Source: Agriotes lineatus
Lineage: Eukaryota; Arthropoda; Insecta; Coleoptera; Elateridae
Length of the DNA: 64,000 nucleotides
Assembly: GCA_940337035.1 (NCBI GenBank)
Contig: OW679195.1
Span: 172,890,015-172,954,014 of the forward strand
Reading direction: 5' to 3'
Positions 10,105 to 19,232 of this stretch are shown piece after piece (position 1 is the stretch's first letter; each line of letters begins with the position of its first letter). The notes under the pieces are model-generated. The model made no database searches, was not told the DNA's origin, and saw nothing but the letters and a program-made list of their open reading frames with translations. The position numbers and the translations under genes are program-made.

Positions 10105-10516
10105 CCACCATGTACTGACTGGTTCTTCTAATAATAGAGGGAGTCCTCTGAGCGCATTTACATCACTAACGCTCTCACAGTCTTTGCTTAATGTGGGGGT
10201 GCATTATTGCATATACCATCTCCACCTGGAAACTTTCGTTTGGCCTGATACGAGACGGGACTTTGGTAAGTAATGCCCTCTTTTCTGCAACGAAGAGATT
10301 CGTATTTTGGCTGGGCAGCTGTTCGGTGGCGAAGAATTCTCGTATAATGATATGTGTGGGTTTACTTGGGCCGTACGTGGCTCGAAGCTGGTCTAACGCG
10401 CTTTGCCATGTCGTAGTAGTTTCCTGAATACCCACCCACCATGTACTGACTGGTTCTTCTAATAATAGAGGGAGTCCTCTGAGCGCATTTACATCACTAA
10501 CGCTCTCACAGTCTTT
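9855..10516 (-). repeat. Tandem duplication of 331 bp within gag
   Basis: 9855-10185 and 10186-10516 appear identical base for base. The boundary shares a single T as microhomology. The duplication is younger than the element, because it destroys the gag frame. It could also be an assembly artefact. Confidence 0.9.
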
Positions 10517-10822
10517 ATATATTTCGATAGTGTTTATAAACGCGTGCACGTCTGTAGTGCTGTTGTACCTGGTTGTACACTTTGAAAAGAAGCCTTTCTG
10601 TCGTCGCTGCAGATTTGGTTGCCTATCCAACGATTCTAGTAGAGCTCGAAGCTGGTCCAGTTCAAGTTGCACTACTGGCGGTGGTTGCGTTTGCTCGGCG
10701 GCGGAATTCTGCTGTTCTTCTGTTTGGCTTCTTGTTAAAGGTCGTAAATTTCGGCCTCTAGTTTGGGCGCCACTTGTGGTAGTCGTGAGTTTCTGCATAT
10801 AGCAGGAACCCGCAGCTTCCAA
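10175..10822 (-). pseudogene. Gag, N-terminal half, gypsy element 1
   Basis: The 215-codon frame contains a Gln/Pro-rich N-terminus, a short heptad-like stretch (QLELDQLRALLESLDRQ) and a capsid-like region typical of gypsy Gag: AFINTIEIYKDCE, LRGLPLLLEEPVSTWWVG and FFATEQLPSQN. The upstream-most ATG (10822) lies 48 nt inside the 5' LTR and reads through the primer-binding site. A second in-frame ATG (10798) is also inside the LTR. There is therefore almost no leader. Gag is cut short by the 331-bp duplication. Confidence 0.82.
10761..10772 (-). promoter_or_regulatory. Primer-binding site of gypsy element 1
   Basis: In element orientation TGGCGCCCAAAC begins two bases after the 5' LTR end. 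TGGCGCCCAA is the complement expected for a tRNA-Lys 3' end, which is used by many gypsy elements and retroviruses. The site overlaps the gag reading frame. Confidence 0.65.
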
Positions 10823-11151
10823 TTTGCGTAATTAAACAAAGTTCAATCACTAAAACATTTATTAATATTTACTAACATTTATTATAATTCCACTTAATAG
10901 AATTACAGAGCATTTAAGTATTTACTAATTCGTTCACATGAAGCAAAGCGAGTTAGCGAATAATTTATTTGCTGATGATGACTGGGTCGCTCTGGCTTCT
11001 TAGCACCTACTGTTGAGGCTCTGGTTGTGAGCGTTTGTCGCTAGCGCCCTCGGTCGGTGCGGAGATGGACTAGTGGTGAGCGCTTGTAGCTAGCGCCCTC
11101 ACTCGGTGCGGAGATGGACTACAGGTGATGTGAGTAGAGGGATCTGTTACA
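10775..11151 (-). repeat. 5' LTR of gypsy element 1
   Basis: This is the same length as the other LTR (377 bp) with the same TGTAACAG...CCACA ends. About eight substitutions separate the two copies by eye, including changes near 10877, 10938, 10974 and 11122-11130. AAAC follows at 11152-11155 as the target duplication. Confidence 0.92.
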
Positions 11152-11821
11152 AAACTTAATAAAAATAATATATTTTAGAGGTCATTATAAATGGATTATG
11201 AAACAAGACAAAGTACTAATGTTATCACATATAGAAAAAATCCTATAAACTCCAAAGTAGCCCAAATTTTTCAGATTACATTCATATTTGTGCAATACTT
11301 ACTTATAATTGATATTGTGGAGTTACCACTAGGTTTTAGTTAGATTATTAAGAATTAATGTTTATATAAAAATGGTAGCAAGTTTCATTGAATGTATGTA
11401 AGTTGTTAATGCACAAGCTATGCTTTTGTGAGTGGTTTAAGTGTACGAAATCAAATATTTCCTAGTTTATTGAAATAACTAATAAGTAGTAAGATAAAAA
11501 TTATAAATATTATACTCGTAATAAGAACCAAATTATGTATAACAAGCGTACAGTTATTCAAATAAAAATAAACCTTATTATTTGACGTTAACTTAATTTT
11601 TAATTTAATTTAAGAGAAATACTAAAGTGAGTATATTATTGTTGATGTTTCCAGTGCTAATTTAAGACACGCTTCCATTATATTTTAAGAATGATGTTAT
11701 TTTATTGTATGTTAAACTGTATTGAATTTAGTTTTGAAAGTATCCTTATAAACGTAGTAGTGAATCACGAATCGGTTCGCTAATTTAAGAGAGATTCATT
11801 AATATAAATTAAACAGAGGAT
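11152..11821. other. AT-rich non-coding stretch
   Basis: No gene, RNA or element is recognised between the LTR and the tRNA-like sequence. Confidence 0.5.
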
Positions 11822-11890
11822 GCATCGGCCGGGAACCCAACCCGGGCCGCCCGCGTGGCAGGCGAGCACTCTACCATTGACCCACGATGC
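11822..11890 (-). pseudogene. tRNA-Gly (GCC)-like sequence, probably a pseudogene
   Basis: Read on the minus strand, the anticodon arm (CTCGC, CTGCCAC, GCGGG, anticodon GCC) and the T stem (CCGGG/CCCGG) match eukaryotic tRNA-Gly. The acceptor stem pairs at six of seven positions; position 7 is T instead of G. The T loop reads TTGGGTT rather than TTCGATT, losing the invariant C56 and A58 and damaging the internal B box. The D arm also carries changes. The length is 69 nt against the usual 71. These defects favour a pseudogene or relic. Confidence 0.7.
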
Positions 11891-12076
11891 TTCGTTGAAT
11901 AAGGCGCTGCTATAATGGTATATGGACATTAAAGATTCGCTAATTACACGATTTAATTAAATCTTTACTTTTTCGTACTTTTTTTGAAAATAAAAACCGG
12001 TCTACGATCTAAATCTAACATTTTGCAACATTTTAAGCCATCATACAATTTAATAGGTCCAATATCTTCAGCGGAG

Positions 12077-12235
12077 ATAATAATAATAATAATAATAATA
12101 ATATGCCTTTATTTCTAATAAATATATATATATACAGAGATACAACATAACATACTGGGGCGAAGTTCAGCGCACAGTAAAAAACCGCGAACTGCTCCAC
12201 CACTTAACCCCGGGTACAATAAAAGTTGCCCACAC
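12077..12235 (-). mobile_element. LINE 3' end with (TAA)n tail
   Basis: A run of TAA repeats (12078-12101) is followed by ATGCCTTTATTT and about 130 bp of unique sequence. On the minus strand this reads as a 3' untranslated end closing in (ATT)n. The inserted LINE at 7794 has the same design (tail, then GGTTTATTG). Only the 3' end is present, and a plus-strand LINE abuts it near 12236. Confidence 0.55.
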
Positions 12236-12252
12236 TGGAACCAAAAGTTAAA

Positions 12253-12924
12253 GTCAGAGATGCTTATCGCGATTATGTAAATAACATAAAAAATAATTTG
12301 CAGAGAGACCCCAGATTATTCTAGTCCTTCTTCAAATCGCTCAAAAGATCTAATGCGTTAGATAATATTATGACTTACGATAATAGGTCGCTTGAAACTA
12401 CTAAAGATATAGTTAATACTTTTGCTAGTCATTTCAGCTCAGTTTTTTTAAACACTCCATCCAATTATAACATAGATTTTGATCTTGAACCATCCTTACA
12501 ACGCGAAATATTAAATATTCGATTTATTACTGAGAGTGATGTTAAGGAAGGTTTAAAGGCACTAGCTTCAAAACATTCAGTGGGTCCTGATGGAATACCT
12601 GCTTATATTTATAAAGCATGCTCCGAATACTTTGTTTATCCACTTATGGTCGTATTCAACTGTATTCTGCTGACATCTCAGTTCCCGAGTTGCTGGAAAA
12701 TTACTAAAGTTTGTCCAGTGCCAAAGGATGGCAGTAAATATGATTTCAAAAACTATAGACCAATAGCTTTACTTTTAGTACCTTGTAAAATATTTGAAAG
12801 CATTCTGCATAAGTACATTTTTTCTCATGTTAGGCCATATATGTCTCCATATCAACACGGATTTCTGCCAAAACGTTCCACAATGACCTATCTTTTAAGT
12901 TTTACTCAAACAGTGACCAAGTAG
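12253..12924 (+). pseudogene. Non-LTR RT, N-terminal half
   Basis: The frame opens with VRDAYRDYVNNIKNN and an LF-stop-SFFKSLKR segment in which TAG replaces the expected Trp codon (about 12322). It continues open from 12370. RT signatures are KHSVGPDGIPAYIYK, FPSCWKITKVCPVPKDG, NYRPIALLL and HGFLPKRST. The frame stops at 12922. The next motif continues immediately in a different phase, so a small deletion or insertion near 12915-12924 separates the halves. Confidence 0.82.
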
Positions 12925-13604
12925 ATACCATTTATACTGACTTTGCAAAAGCGTTTGATACAGTCCATCACGATACCCTGCTCTATAAACTGCATTTATT
13001 TGCTATTTCAAGAAATCTCTTAAAATTATTCACATCATATCTACGAGAGCGTAAGCAATACGTAGTTTTTCGTGGTTGTTCATCTATAGAATACCATGCT
13101 TCATCCGGGGTTCCACAAGGATCGAATTTTGGACCGCTACTATTTTTAATCTTAATTAATGACTTGCCGGAATGCATAAAAAACTCAGAATACCAAATTT
13201 TTGCGGATGATTTCAAATTATATAAGTCAATAACAGAAGCTGATGATTGTTTAAAACTACAAGAGGATCTAAATCGTGTTGTGACATGGAACAAACAAAA
13301 TCACCTACGTCTAAATATTAAAAAATGTAGTTGCATGTCATATACGCGTAAGCCACAATTCATTGTTTATAGTTATGCAATTGAAGGGGAGAACTTAGAA
13401 AGGGTGACTACTACAAAGGATTTGGGCATTTGGTTTGATGCAAAATTGACATTTAATCACCATATATTCCAATGTGTTAAAAGGGCTTACCAAATGCTCG
13501 GATTTATACTGCGTAATTCAGCAGGATTCAACCAGATATCATCGTTTATTTACTTGTACAATGTGTATGTTAGATGTCACTTAGAATACGGTTCCATTAT
13601 ATAG
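12924..13604 (+). pseudogene. Non-LTR RT, catalytic half
   Basis: The second frame resumes at DTIYTDFAKAFDTVHH and continues through SSGVPQGSNFGPLLFLI to the catalytic box, which reads FADD (about 13200) and is a common variant of YADD in this group. It then runs to LRLNIKKCSCMSYTRK, TTTKDLGIWFD and a VRCHLEYGSII segment before a stop at 13602. The upstream part (12924-13163) lacks a start codon because it belongs to the interrupted reading frame. Confidence 0.82.
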
Positions 13605-13643
13605 TCTCCCTACTACAATTATCTTAAAAACGAGATAGAAAAG

Positions 13644-14063
13644 GTGCAAAAAAAATTGCTAAGATATCTATATTACAAAGAGCATAGAATATACCCGACT
13701 ACCAGGCCGTACCTTCTATTACTTAGTGATTTCAACTTTCGAACATTAGAAACTAGAAGATGTGTAAGCGATTCTATATGTTTGTATAAAATTGTAAGTT
13801 CTCTAATAGATTCACCACAACTGTTGCAGCTCCTTAAATTTAATATACTTTCTTATCAGCATAGGTCAGTTCTAACATTTTTTATTCCTGTTATACGAAC
13901 CAATTATTTGATCAATTCACCTGTATATAGAATGATGCATTTTATAAATTCTTGTGAATACGTGGATATATTTTTTATGTCTATAAATCAATCTAAGACA
14001 CAGATTGTGAAGATTCTTGATGAAACTCAGAGGAGTATACAAGATCAAAATGTATATGGTTAA
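13644..14063 (+). pseudogene. LINE C-terminal region
   Basis: The third frame of the same element runs from KVQKKLLRYLYYKEH through LETRRCVSDSICLYKI to a stop at 14061. This leucine-rich C-terminal extension after the RT matches the frame at 8060-8338 in layout. A stop at 13602 interrupts the reading before it. Confidence 0.75.
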
Positions 14064-14227
14064 GTTATAAGTATTATGTTAATGAGATGATTGCTTGTTT
14101 ATTTTATAATTGTATAATTTATTATTTTTAATTTCTTGTTATTGTCTGCATATGTATTATTGTTGATTGTTGCTTGTTATTGGGCTTCGGCCTGTTAGCG
14201 ACATATTAAATAAATAAATAAATAAAT

Positions 14228-14620
14228 ATAAAGTCATTAATTTATAAATAAAATACAAGTGGTTAACCACAGGTTGACGTAGGTTAAAAATAGGCCGACA
14301 AGTTACGAGGCACCTAAAAAAAAGCATAAATCTTAATACTCACAAGTTCACAATTCAGAGATACAATATGTCATAATGCCTGAACGGAGCTCAAAGCGAC
14401 AAAGCACTGGTCACCAGTGAATGTCCATACAAAGAGACAACTTTAACCTGTAGGTACGCTCCGGAATCGGGTTCCTTTCAGCGCTCCAAGAAATTCACCC
14501 AACAGATGATGGAAGTTTAATCAAAAAGGGTCTTGTGGTCAGGGTCACGCTGGTGTTCTGCGATGGCTGATGATGAAACGAGACCCGACTTGAGACAGAG
14601 CTAGTGCTCAGAGATGCGAT
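14228..14620. other. Non-coding, nothing recognised
   Basis: This is the sequence between the LINE tail and the second ribozyme-like repeat. No motif is assigned. Confidence 0.45.
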
Positions 14621-14778
14621 TGCAAAAGAGTTTCTACTTTGGCGTGGTTTACACGTTGAGTTACCGTGCTCTTTTGCTTTCCCTGCTGATGAAGCCCCTT
14701 ACGAAAATGGGCGAAACGTTGAATTCTTTGACATAAATAATGACACGGTCCAATCCCGGAAGTCGTTTGTTACTTAAT
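14621..14778 (+). repeat. Dispersed repeat, copy B
   Basis: This copy aligns with 235-394 end to end, sharing the pyrimidine tract, CTGATGA, CGAAA and the right end. Differences include a degraded start of stem I. Neither copy adjoins a Penelope coding region. Confidence 0.65.
14680..14729 (+). ncRNA. Hammerhead-like motif, copy B (degraded)
   Basis: CTGATGA (14686-14692), stem II (GCCC pairing with GGGC) and GAAACGTT are kept. The bases flanking the core no longer pair: TG precedes CTGATGA, facing GAA after the predicted cleavage site. Stem I is therefore probably lost, and activity is doubtful. Confidence 0.45.
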
Positions 14779-15479
14779 ATTAATTTGGCTTTACCATGCC
14801 TACTATTTACTTTCATATTTTGTTTGACATATTTTTTCATAATTCATAAATTTCACTTTTGATATATTTTCTAATTATTTCACTTTTGCTTTAGAATTTC
14901 CAAACTTCGTATAAATATTGTACTTGTATTAATGTAATTTTCTGGGTCTTTGAGAATATAGCGCGCTCAGTTTAATGCAATTTTAAACTGTACCTTTGGA
15001 TTACCAAGTTAATTTGGTTTTTGACGGACTTGGCTTAGTATTTACACATCCTTTAGATTGTTGGGTGCCTTAGAAAAAGTCGCTTAGTGTTTGTTATTGT
15101 CCAATTTATTGTATTTTTTTGCTGTAACTATTGTCACTTGTCTTTGTTTAAATATTGAATATTTAGCATCTGATATATTATCATTTCTTCAAGCCTAGAT
15201 TATTGACTTTTACTGCTGGGTTTTTTCTTTATGAGCTACCGCAACCTCCTCATCCTTTTTACAATTAAGTTCCTACACGGTCGGTAAGCGTATGTGACTG
15301 CACGTTAGAGTGTTTTTTGTTGTTATCGTTGTTGGTAACTGGTGCTTACTTTGCCTTTTTTTATAACCTTGTTACGTCTAAAAAGAGTATTTAGCTTTAG
15401 AATTTATTTTTTCATAGATATTGGTCGTACAAACGTTTTCTTATTTGAAACGGCGCAATCGTATAAAAGTAGCCTAATT
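14779..15479. other. AT-rich non-coding stretch
   Basis: Nothing is recognised here. Confidence 0.45.
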
Positions 15480-15957
15480 GGTCGCTCGCATATACGCTGA
15501 TATTTGGTTATCTGCATTACCGCCAACTTCGCGAAGCTTTTTCTGACAGCTCCCACGTATTCGAATTGCCTATCTCGCTATGCAAGCACCCTTTGTTTCG
15601 CCTTTTCAAGATATGAAATGTCTTGTTGCTACCTGAATAGCGTTTCTTTTGTCTTTTCCGCACGTGGCCTCAAATTGGAAAGAAGCATGTAATGGTCGTT
15701 CCCTAAAAGAACCTGTAATTTAGGATGAGTAGTTACTTCATCTTCGATTTTGTTAGCGTAGTACATTTTAACTAATTGCATCCAGCATTTTTAGCGTTAA
15801 CTGCATCGATTCTGTTTACTTTTGTGAGGCGTGCACTCCTTCCGTCTTGGAAGCGTAATTTGATTTTGGGCCACATCGCCTGAGTAATCCGCTGGTAATC
15901 TCTGCCAGTACCTTCAACCTGCTGCAGCATAGCTGTAAGAGCACGTTTGGAAACTGT
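15480..15957 (-). pseudogene. Unrecognised decayed coding sequence
   Basis: Two minus-strand phases read like protein despite several stops. The first (about 15946 to 15777) includes MLQQVEGTGRDYQRITQAMW and continues with KIKLRFQDGRSARLTKVNR. The second (about 15765 to 15500) includes YYANKIEDEVTTHPKLQVLL and AVRKSFAKLAVMQITKYQ. They are offset by one frame near 15770, with stops at about 15634 and 15586. The mixed charge and lack of low complexity argue for real decayed coding sequence. I do not recognise the family, and a transposon or integrated viral origin is possible. Confidence 0.35.
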
Positions 15958-16440
15958 TCAATTAACCACTGCAGAAGCCCGATCTCTCAGTTAAGTAATT
16001 TATGAGCTAATGAACTGCATCGCGCAGCCCTATAGAAGCTGTGGAATTATACCTTCTTGGCGTAGAATGCTGGCCTTCGTGTTGTGCCATTTAATCGGCG
16101 CACCTGCCTGGATCTACTTCAAAACTCAGATTTTGCTAAACTGGGCTTCTGATATTCATACTGCAAGCTTTAGATGCATCAATGTAGATAAATTAAAGCT
16201 GTTCTTAGCTCGTAATTTACAATTGAATGGTTGGACCTTTAATTACTTATTTAATTGTATTAGTTACTAGCATGAAATGCTAATTGGGAATTTACCTTCT
16301 GCGAAAGTAACGTCTTTAGGACCTTTTGTACTCACTATTATATGCAAAATTTTACAGAGTTCAACACCATAAACTCACAAATATTCTAAGACAAATGGAT
16401 ATCGATAAAAAAGACATATTTATTTTGCATAAATTTATAT
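15958..16440. other. No supported gene
   Basis: An 86-codon plus-strand frame at 16010-16270 has no recognised motif. The minus strand also has a short protein-like stretch there, so this may be an extension of the decayed sequence at 15480-15957. Confidence 0.35.
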
Positions 16441-16660
16441 TGGAACCAGGCTGCTCAAATAAAGATCAATGGCAGGGTCACTAATAGTCGAAGTTTGCAC
16501 AGGAGTCCAACAAAGATGCATTCTCTCACCTCTTTTATTTAACTTGTATTTCGAGGACATTTTCCAAGAAGCACTTGAAGATATTGAAAAGCTTATAAAG
16601 GCCAATGAGGTATGGATCAACAATATCCGCTATGCTGACGATACAGTACTAAGTAACGCC
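16441..16660 (+). pseudogene. Non-LTR RT fragment (palm)
   Basis: A short frame contains TGVQQRCILSPLLFNLYFED and, about 45 residues later, IRYADDTVL. These are the two central motifs of an RTE-like reverse transcriptase; the usual G-x-RQGC is altered to GVQQRC. The sequence breaks immediately after YADD, where the Penelope-like element begins. It is therefore a LINE fragment that either served as an insertion site or was already truncated. Confidence 0.7.
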
Positions 16661-16748
16661 TTAAATCCATAAAAATGTGGTGGTTTACTGTAGTGTGGTG
16701 TTAGTGTACGTCTTACAAAATCTGTAAATTGTTCTCTGTGTTTGTAAA

Positions 16749-18203
16749 GTGTTTTGTATATTTTTGTTTCTACCACATTTTTATGGATTACCAAAGATAC
16801 ACAAACCAAATGTACCACTTAGGCCAATAGTTAGTTCTATAGGTTCTTCTTGTCACAGTTTAGTTAAATATTTACTTAAAATACTGACTCCTATATCAGG
16901 AAACACAGACACATATATAAAGAACACGCCACATTTTCTTGAAAAACTTAAAGAAGCAAACATAAACACACAACACTTAATGGTTAGTTTTGATGTAGTT
17001 AGTCTCTTCACTAATGTTTCAGTAGACAAAACACTCAACATCATTAAATATAGGCTACAAAACGATAACACATTACATACACGAACAACATTAAACATTG
17101 ATACCATTATGGAACTTTTAACACTATGCATTAAAACGACATATTTTCAACTAAACAATGAATTTCACCAACAAGATTTCGGGATGGCAATGGGTTCTCC
17201 TCTATCTCCTATTGTTAGTAACATTTTTATGGAAGACTTCGAACAACAACATGTCTACACATACACTAACAAACCAGTAGTTTAGAGGAGATATGTCGAT
17301 GATGTTTTTGCAATTTGGCCTTATGATATGGTTGAGGTGGACACATTTCTTGAACATATTAACAGTAAAGAAGCCTCCATCAAATTCACATTAGAAACAG
17401 AGCAAAACAATCAGTTACCTTTTCTTGATACACTAATCACACGCACAATAAATACTTTTGAAACATCAGTATACCGTAAAAAAACCAACACTAATAGGTA
17501 CTTACATTTTAACTCCAACCATCACAAAAACATAAAGACAGGTGTTGTAAAAAGTTTTTATGACAGAGCCAAAGTTGTTTGCTCTAATGATGAAATTTTC
17601 AAAAAAGAGAAAGAATTTATTGTTAATGTTTTACAAGATAATGGCTATCCAGAGACTGTTGTTCGGAACATTTTCAATACACGAAACAATGCCACACGCG
17701 TACAAAGAAATGACACTCAAACATATAATACTCTAACTATACCTTATATTCCAGGCATATCTGACAAAATTAGACGAATTTGGAATAGATTCAATGTTAG
17801 GACGGTATTCAAAACGATGAATACCTTGCGGTCAGTTCTTACAAAAACTAAACCGTTCAACGAAGAACAATATTCAAAGAATTGTATATATAGTATTCCC
17901 TGTGAATGCGGGAAATACTATATCGGTGAAACATCCAGACCTTTAGCAGTTAGAGTTAAAGAACATAAAAATATGATGAAAACCTATCAATTCAATAAGT
18001 CTAAGCTGGCAGAACATGCTTGGGATAACAATCATAAAGTACACTGGCATAACACAAAGATCTTGTCTAAAGAATCGATGCCAACTAAACGTAAAATTAA
18101 GGAGACGGCATATATTTTACTTAACGAAGAAAAACGTGTGTCGTCTTTCTCAATATTTTTAGACACTAGTTGGCTATCGATTCTTAAAGATCAGATTAAG
18201 TAG
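16749..18203 (+). pseudogene. Penelope-like RT with GIY-YIG endonuclease
   Basis: One phase runs from 16772 to 18203 with a single in-frame stop. RT landmarks are PHFYGLPKIHKPN, MVSFDVVSLFTNV, GMAMGSPLSPIVSNIFME and the catalytic YVDD at 17292-17303. The stop (TAG, 17283-17285) lies just before RRYVDD. The downstream half holds the QNNQLPFLD thumb motif and then a GIY-YIG nuclease: CIYSIPCECGKYYIGETSRP, a following RVKEH, and a catalytic Glu in KRKIKETAYI. Penelope elements use this nuclease for target-primed integration. The N-terminal region is missing or inverted. The stop could be one TGG-to-TAG change. Confidence 0.88.
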
Positions 18204-18307
18204 GTTTAAATAATCAACAAACGTCAATGTCAAGCAATTCATTGGAGGTTGGTGGTTTTCAATCTCCGTGAAAAGGCTAAGTTTTCTTGTTCCTTTTTAA
18301 TTGTTAA

Positions 18308-18350
18308 TCGTTGATAACGAGGGCAGATTGTCCCTCGAAACGTTCGTTAT
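18308..18350 (+). ncRNA. Degenerate hammerhead-like relic of the Penelope element
   Basis: Downstream of the stop, TTGATAAC stands where CTGATGA is expected. It is followed by stem II GAGGG (18319-18323) pairing with CCCTC (18332-18336), then GAAACGTT. The position after the coding region fits the terminal repeat hammerhead of these elements. Two core positions are changed, so cleavage is unlikely. Confidence 0.5.
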
Positions 18351-18420
18351 TTAATACGTTATTTAATAATTTTAATTTGCAGAGTGGCGAAACACCCAAA
18401 AAAGAATATGAATTATAGAT

Positions 18421-19081
18421 TCACGCCACAAAGAAGTTTCAGAGATTAGTTATGGTAATACCGGAAAAAGACAAAATGCCTAAATTACAGATTGAAAAAT
18501 CGGCAAGGACAAGGCGACAGAAAGACCGCCAGTGTCACGGAACTTTCGAAGAGGCAAATCGAGGGAGATTCCTCCGAAAGTGCTAGTTATAGTAGACGCA
18601 AAGATACTTCGGACAGAGCGAGCTTTAAAAGTTAAACCGCAAATGAGTTTACTATTGTTAGTCCGCTTAAGTCGTGCCAGGTATACGCAAAGGTGGGAAT
18701 ATTTCCAAGGTGGTATTTATTTCGTTTTGTAGTGAAGTTTCTACTTAATTTATATTTAATTATCTAATAATATTGAATGACAAAATTAATTTTACTAGGT
18801 AAATAAACACATTATGCGATTATGCCCTGATTGAGGAATAAATTATTTTTGCTCAAATGACATTCCTAGATAAGAGAAATCGACATTTAATGTTTCGTCG
18901 CGTCATATTGGCATTAAAGTATGTATTTACAACTACATCCCTTCCAGTAATTAGAATGAAAGATAAATTATATAAATCACTTGACTTGTCTTTACTTCCC
19001 AAATTTAATAATAGCGTTGCTGTTATACTTTGACGCACGTTAATTATCATCTAGTATTTTTGTTGTGTTGTATTTTGTGGA
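18421..19081. other. Non-coding; probable 5' flank of the transposase
   Basis: No coding motif is found. The left terminal inverted repeat of the transposon at 19082-20450 should lie here, but I could not match it to a sequence downstream of 20450. Confidence 0.4.
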
Positions 19082-19228
19082 ATATGTGGAGACCATGGGA
19101 TACTAATGAAATTGAGGATGAAGTTGAAGAAGTCGCTGCTCCATGTGATGAGTTAGAAGAAGTTGATGATGCGGGAGAGAGACCAAGCCAGCGATCAATG
19201 CATTTTTATCCGACGATGCGAAAAACAT
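19082..19228 (+). pseudogene. Possible N-terminal segment of the transposase, shifted frame
   Basis: An acidic frame starting MWRPWDTNEIEDEVEEV runs to 19228. The transposase phase is open upstream of its first ATG back to about 19180 (AINAFLSDDAKNIVLN). The acidic segment could therefore be the true N-terminus, joined by a one-base frameshift near 19180 or by splicing. The homology is unproven. Confidence 0.4.
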
Positions 19229-19232
19229 AGTC

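Larger units (their letters stand above)
4911..11151 (-). mobile_element. Ty3/gypsy LTR retrotransposon 1, LTR to LTR
   Basis: Two 377-bp LTRs (4911-5287 and 10775-11151) bound a minus-strand internal region. In element order this holds gag with two zinc knuckles, an aspartic protease, RT, RNase H and an integrase with a C-terminal module. This protease-RT-RNaseH-integrase order defines Ty3/gypsy. AAAC flanks both sides as a 4-bp target duplication. No envelope frame is seen. The element is dead: the gag region is partly duplicated, a LINE fragment sits in the RT, and several frameshifts break RNase H and integrase. The LTRs differ at only about eight positions by eye, so insertion is fairly recent. 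Confidence 0.93.
12236..14227 (+). mobile_element. 5'-truncated Jockey/CR1-like LINE
   Basis: This is a plus-strand non-LTR retrotransposon starting within the region just before the RT and ending in an (AAAT)n tail at 14205-14227. RT motifs appear in order across two frames. No endonuclease is present. It is related to the fragment inserted in gypsy element 1, sharing SYTRK, a KDLG-FD motif and the leucine-rich C-terminus. Confidence 0.85.
16664..18420 (+). mobile_element. Penelope-like element with inverted 5' end
   Basis: A plus-strand Penelope-like RT followed by a GIY-YIG endonuclease occupies 16772-18203, with a hammerhead-like relic at 18310-18350. The first 110 bp are inverted. On the minus strand, 16770 down to 16664 reads HREQFTDFVRRTLTPHYSK, which is the coding segment expected just before PHFYGLPKIHK on the plus strand. 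The 18 bp encoding PHFYG are present in both orientations (16664-16681 and 16772-16789). Confidence 0.82.

Noticed and set aside
16010..16270. 86-codon plus-strand frame as a small gene
   Set aside because: There is no recognisable motif, and the antisense strand looks equally protein-like. The evidence is insufficient.
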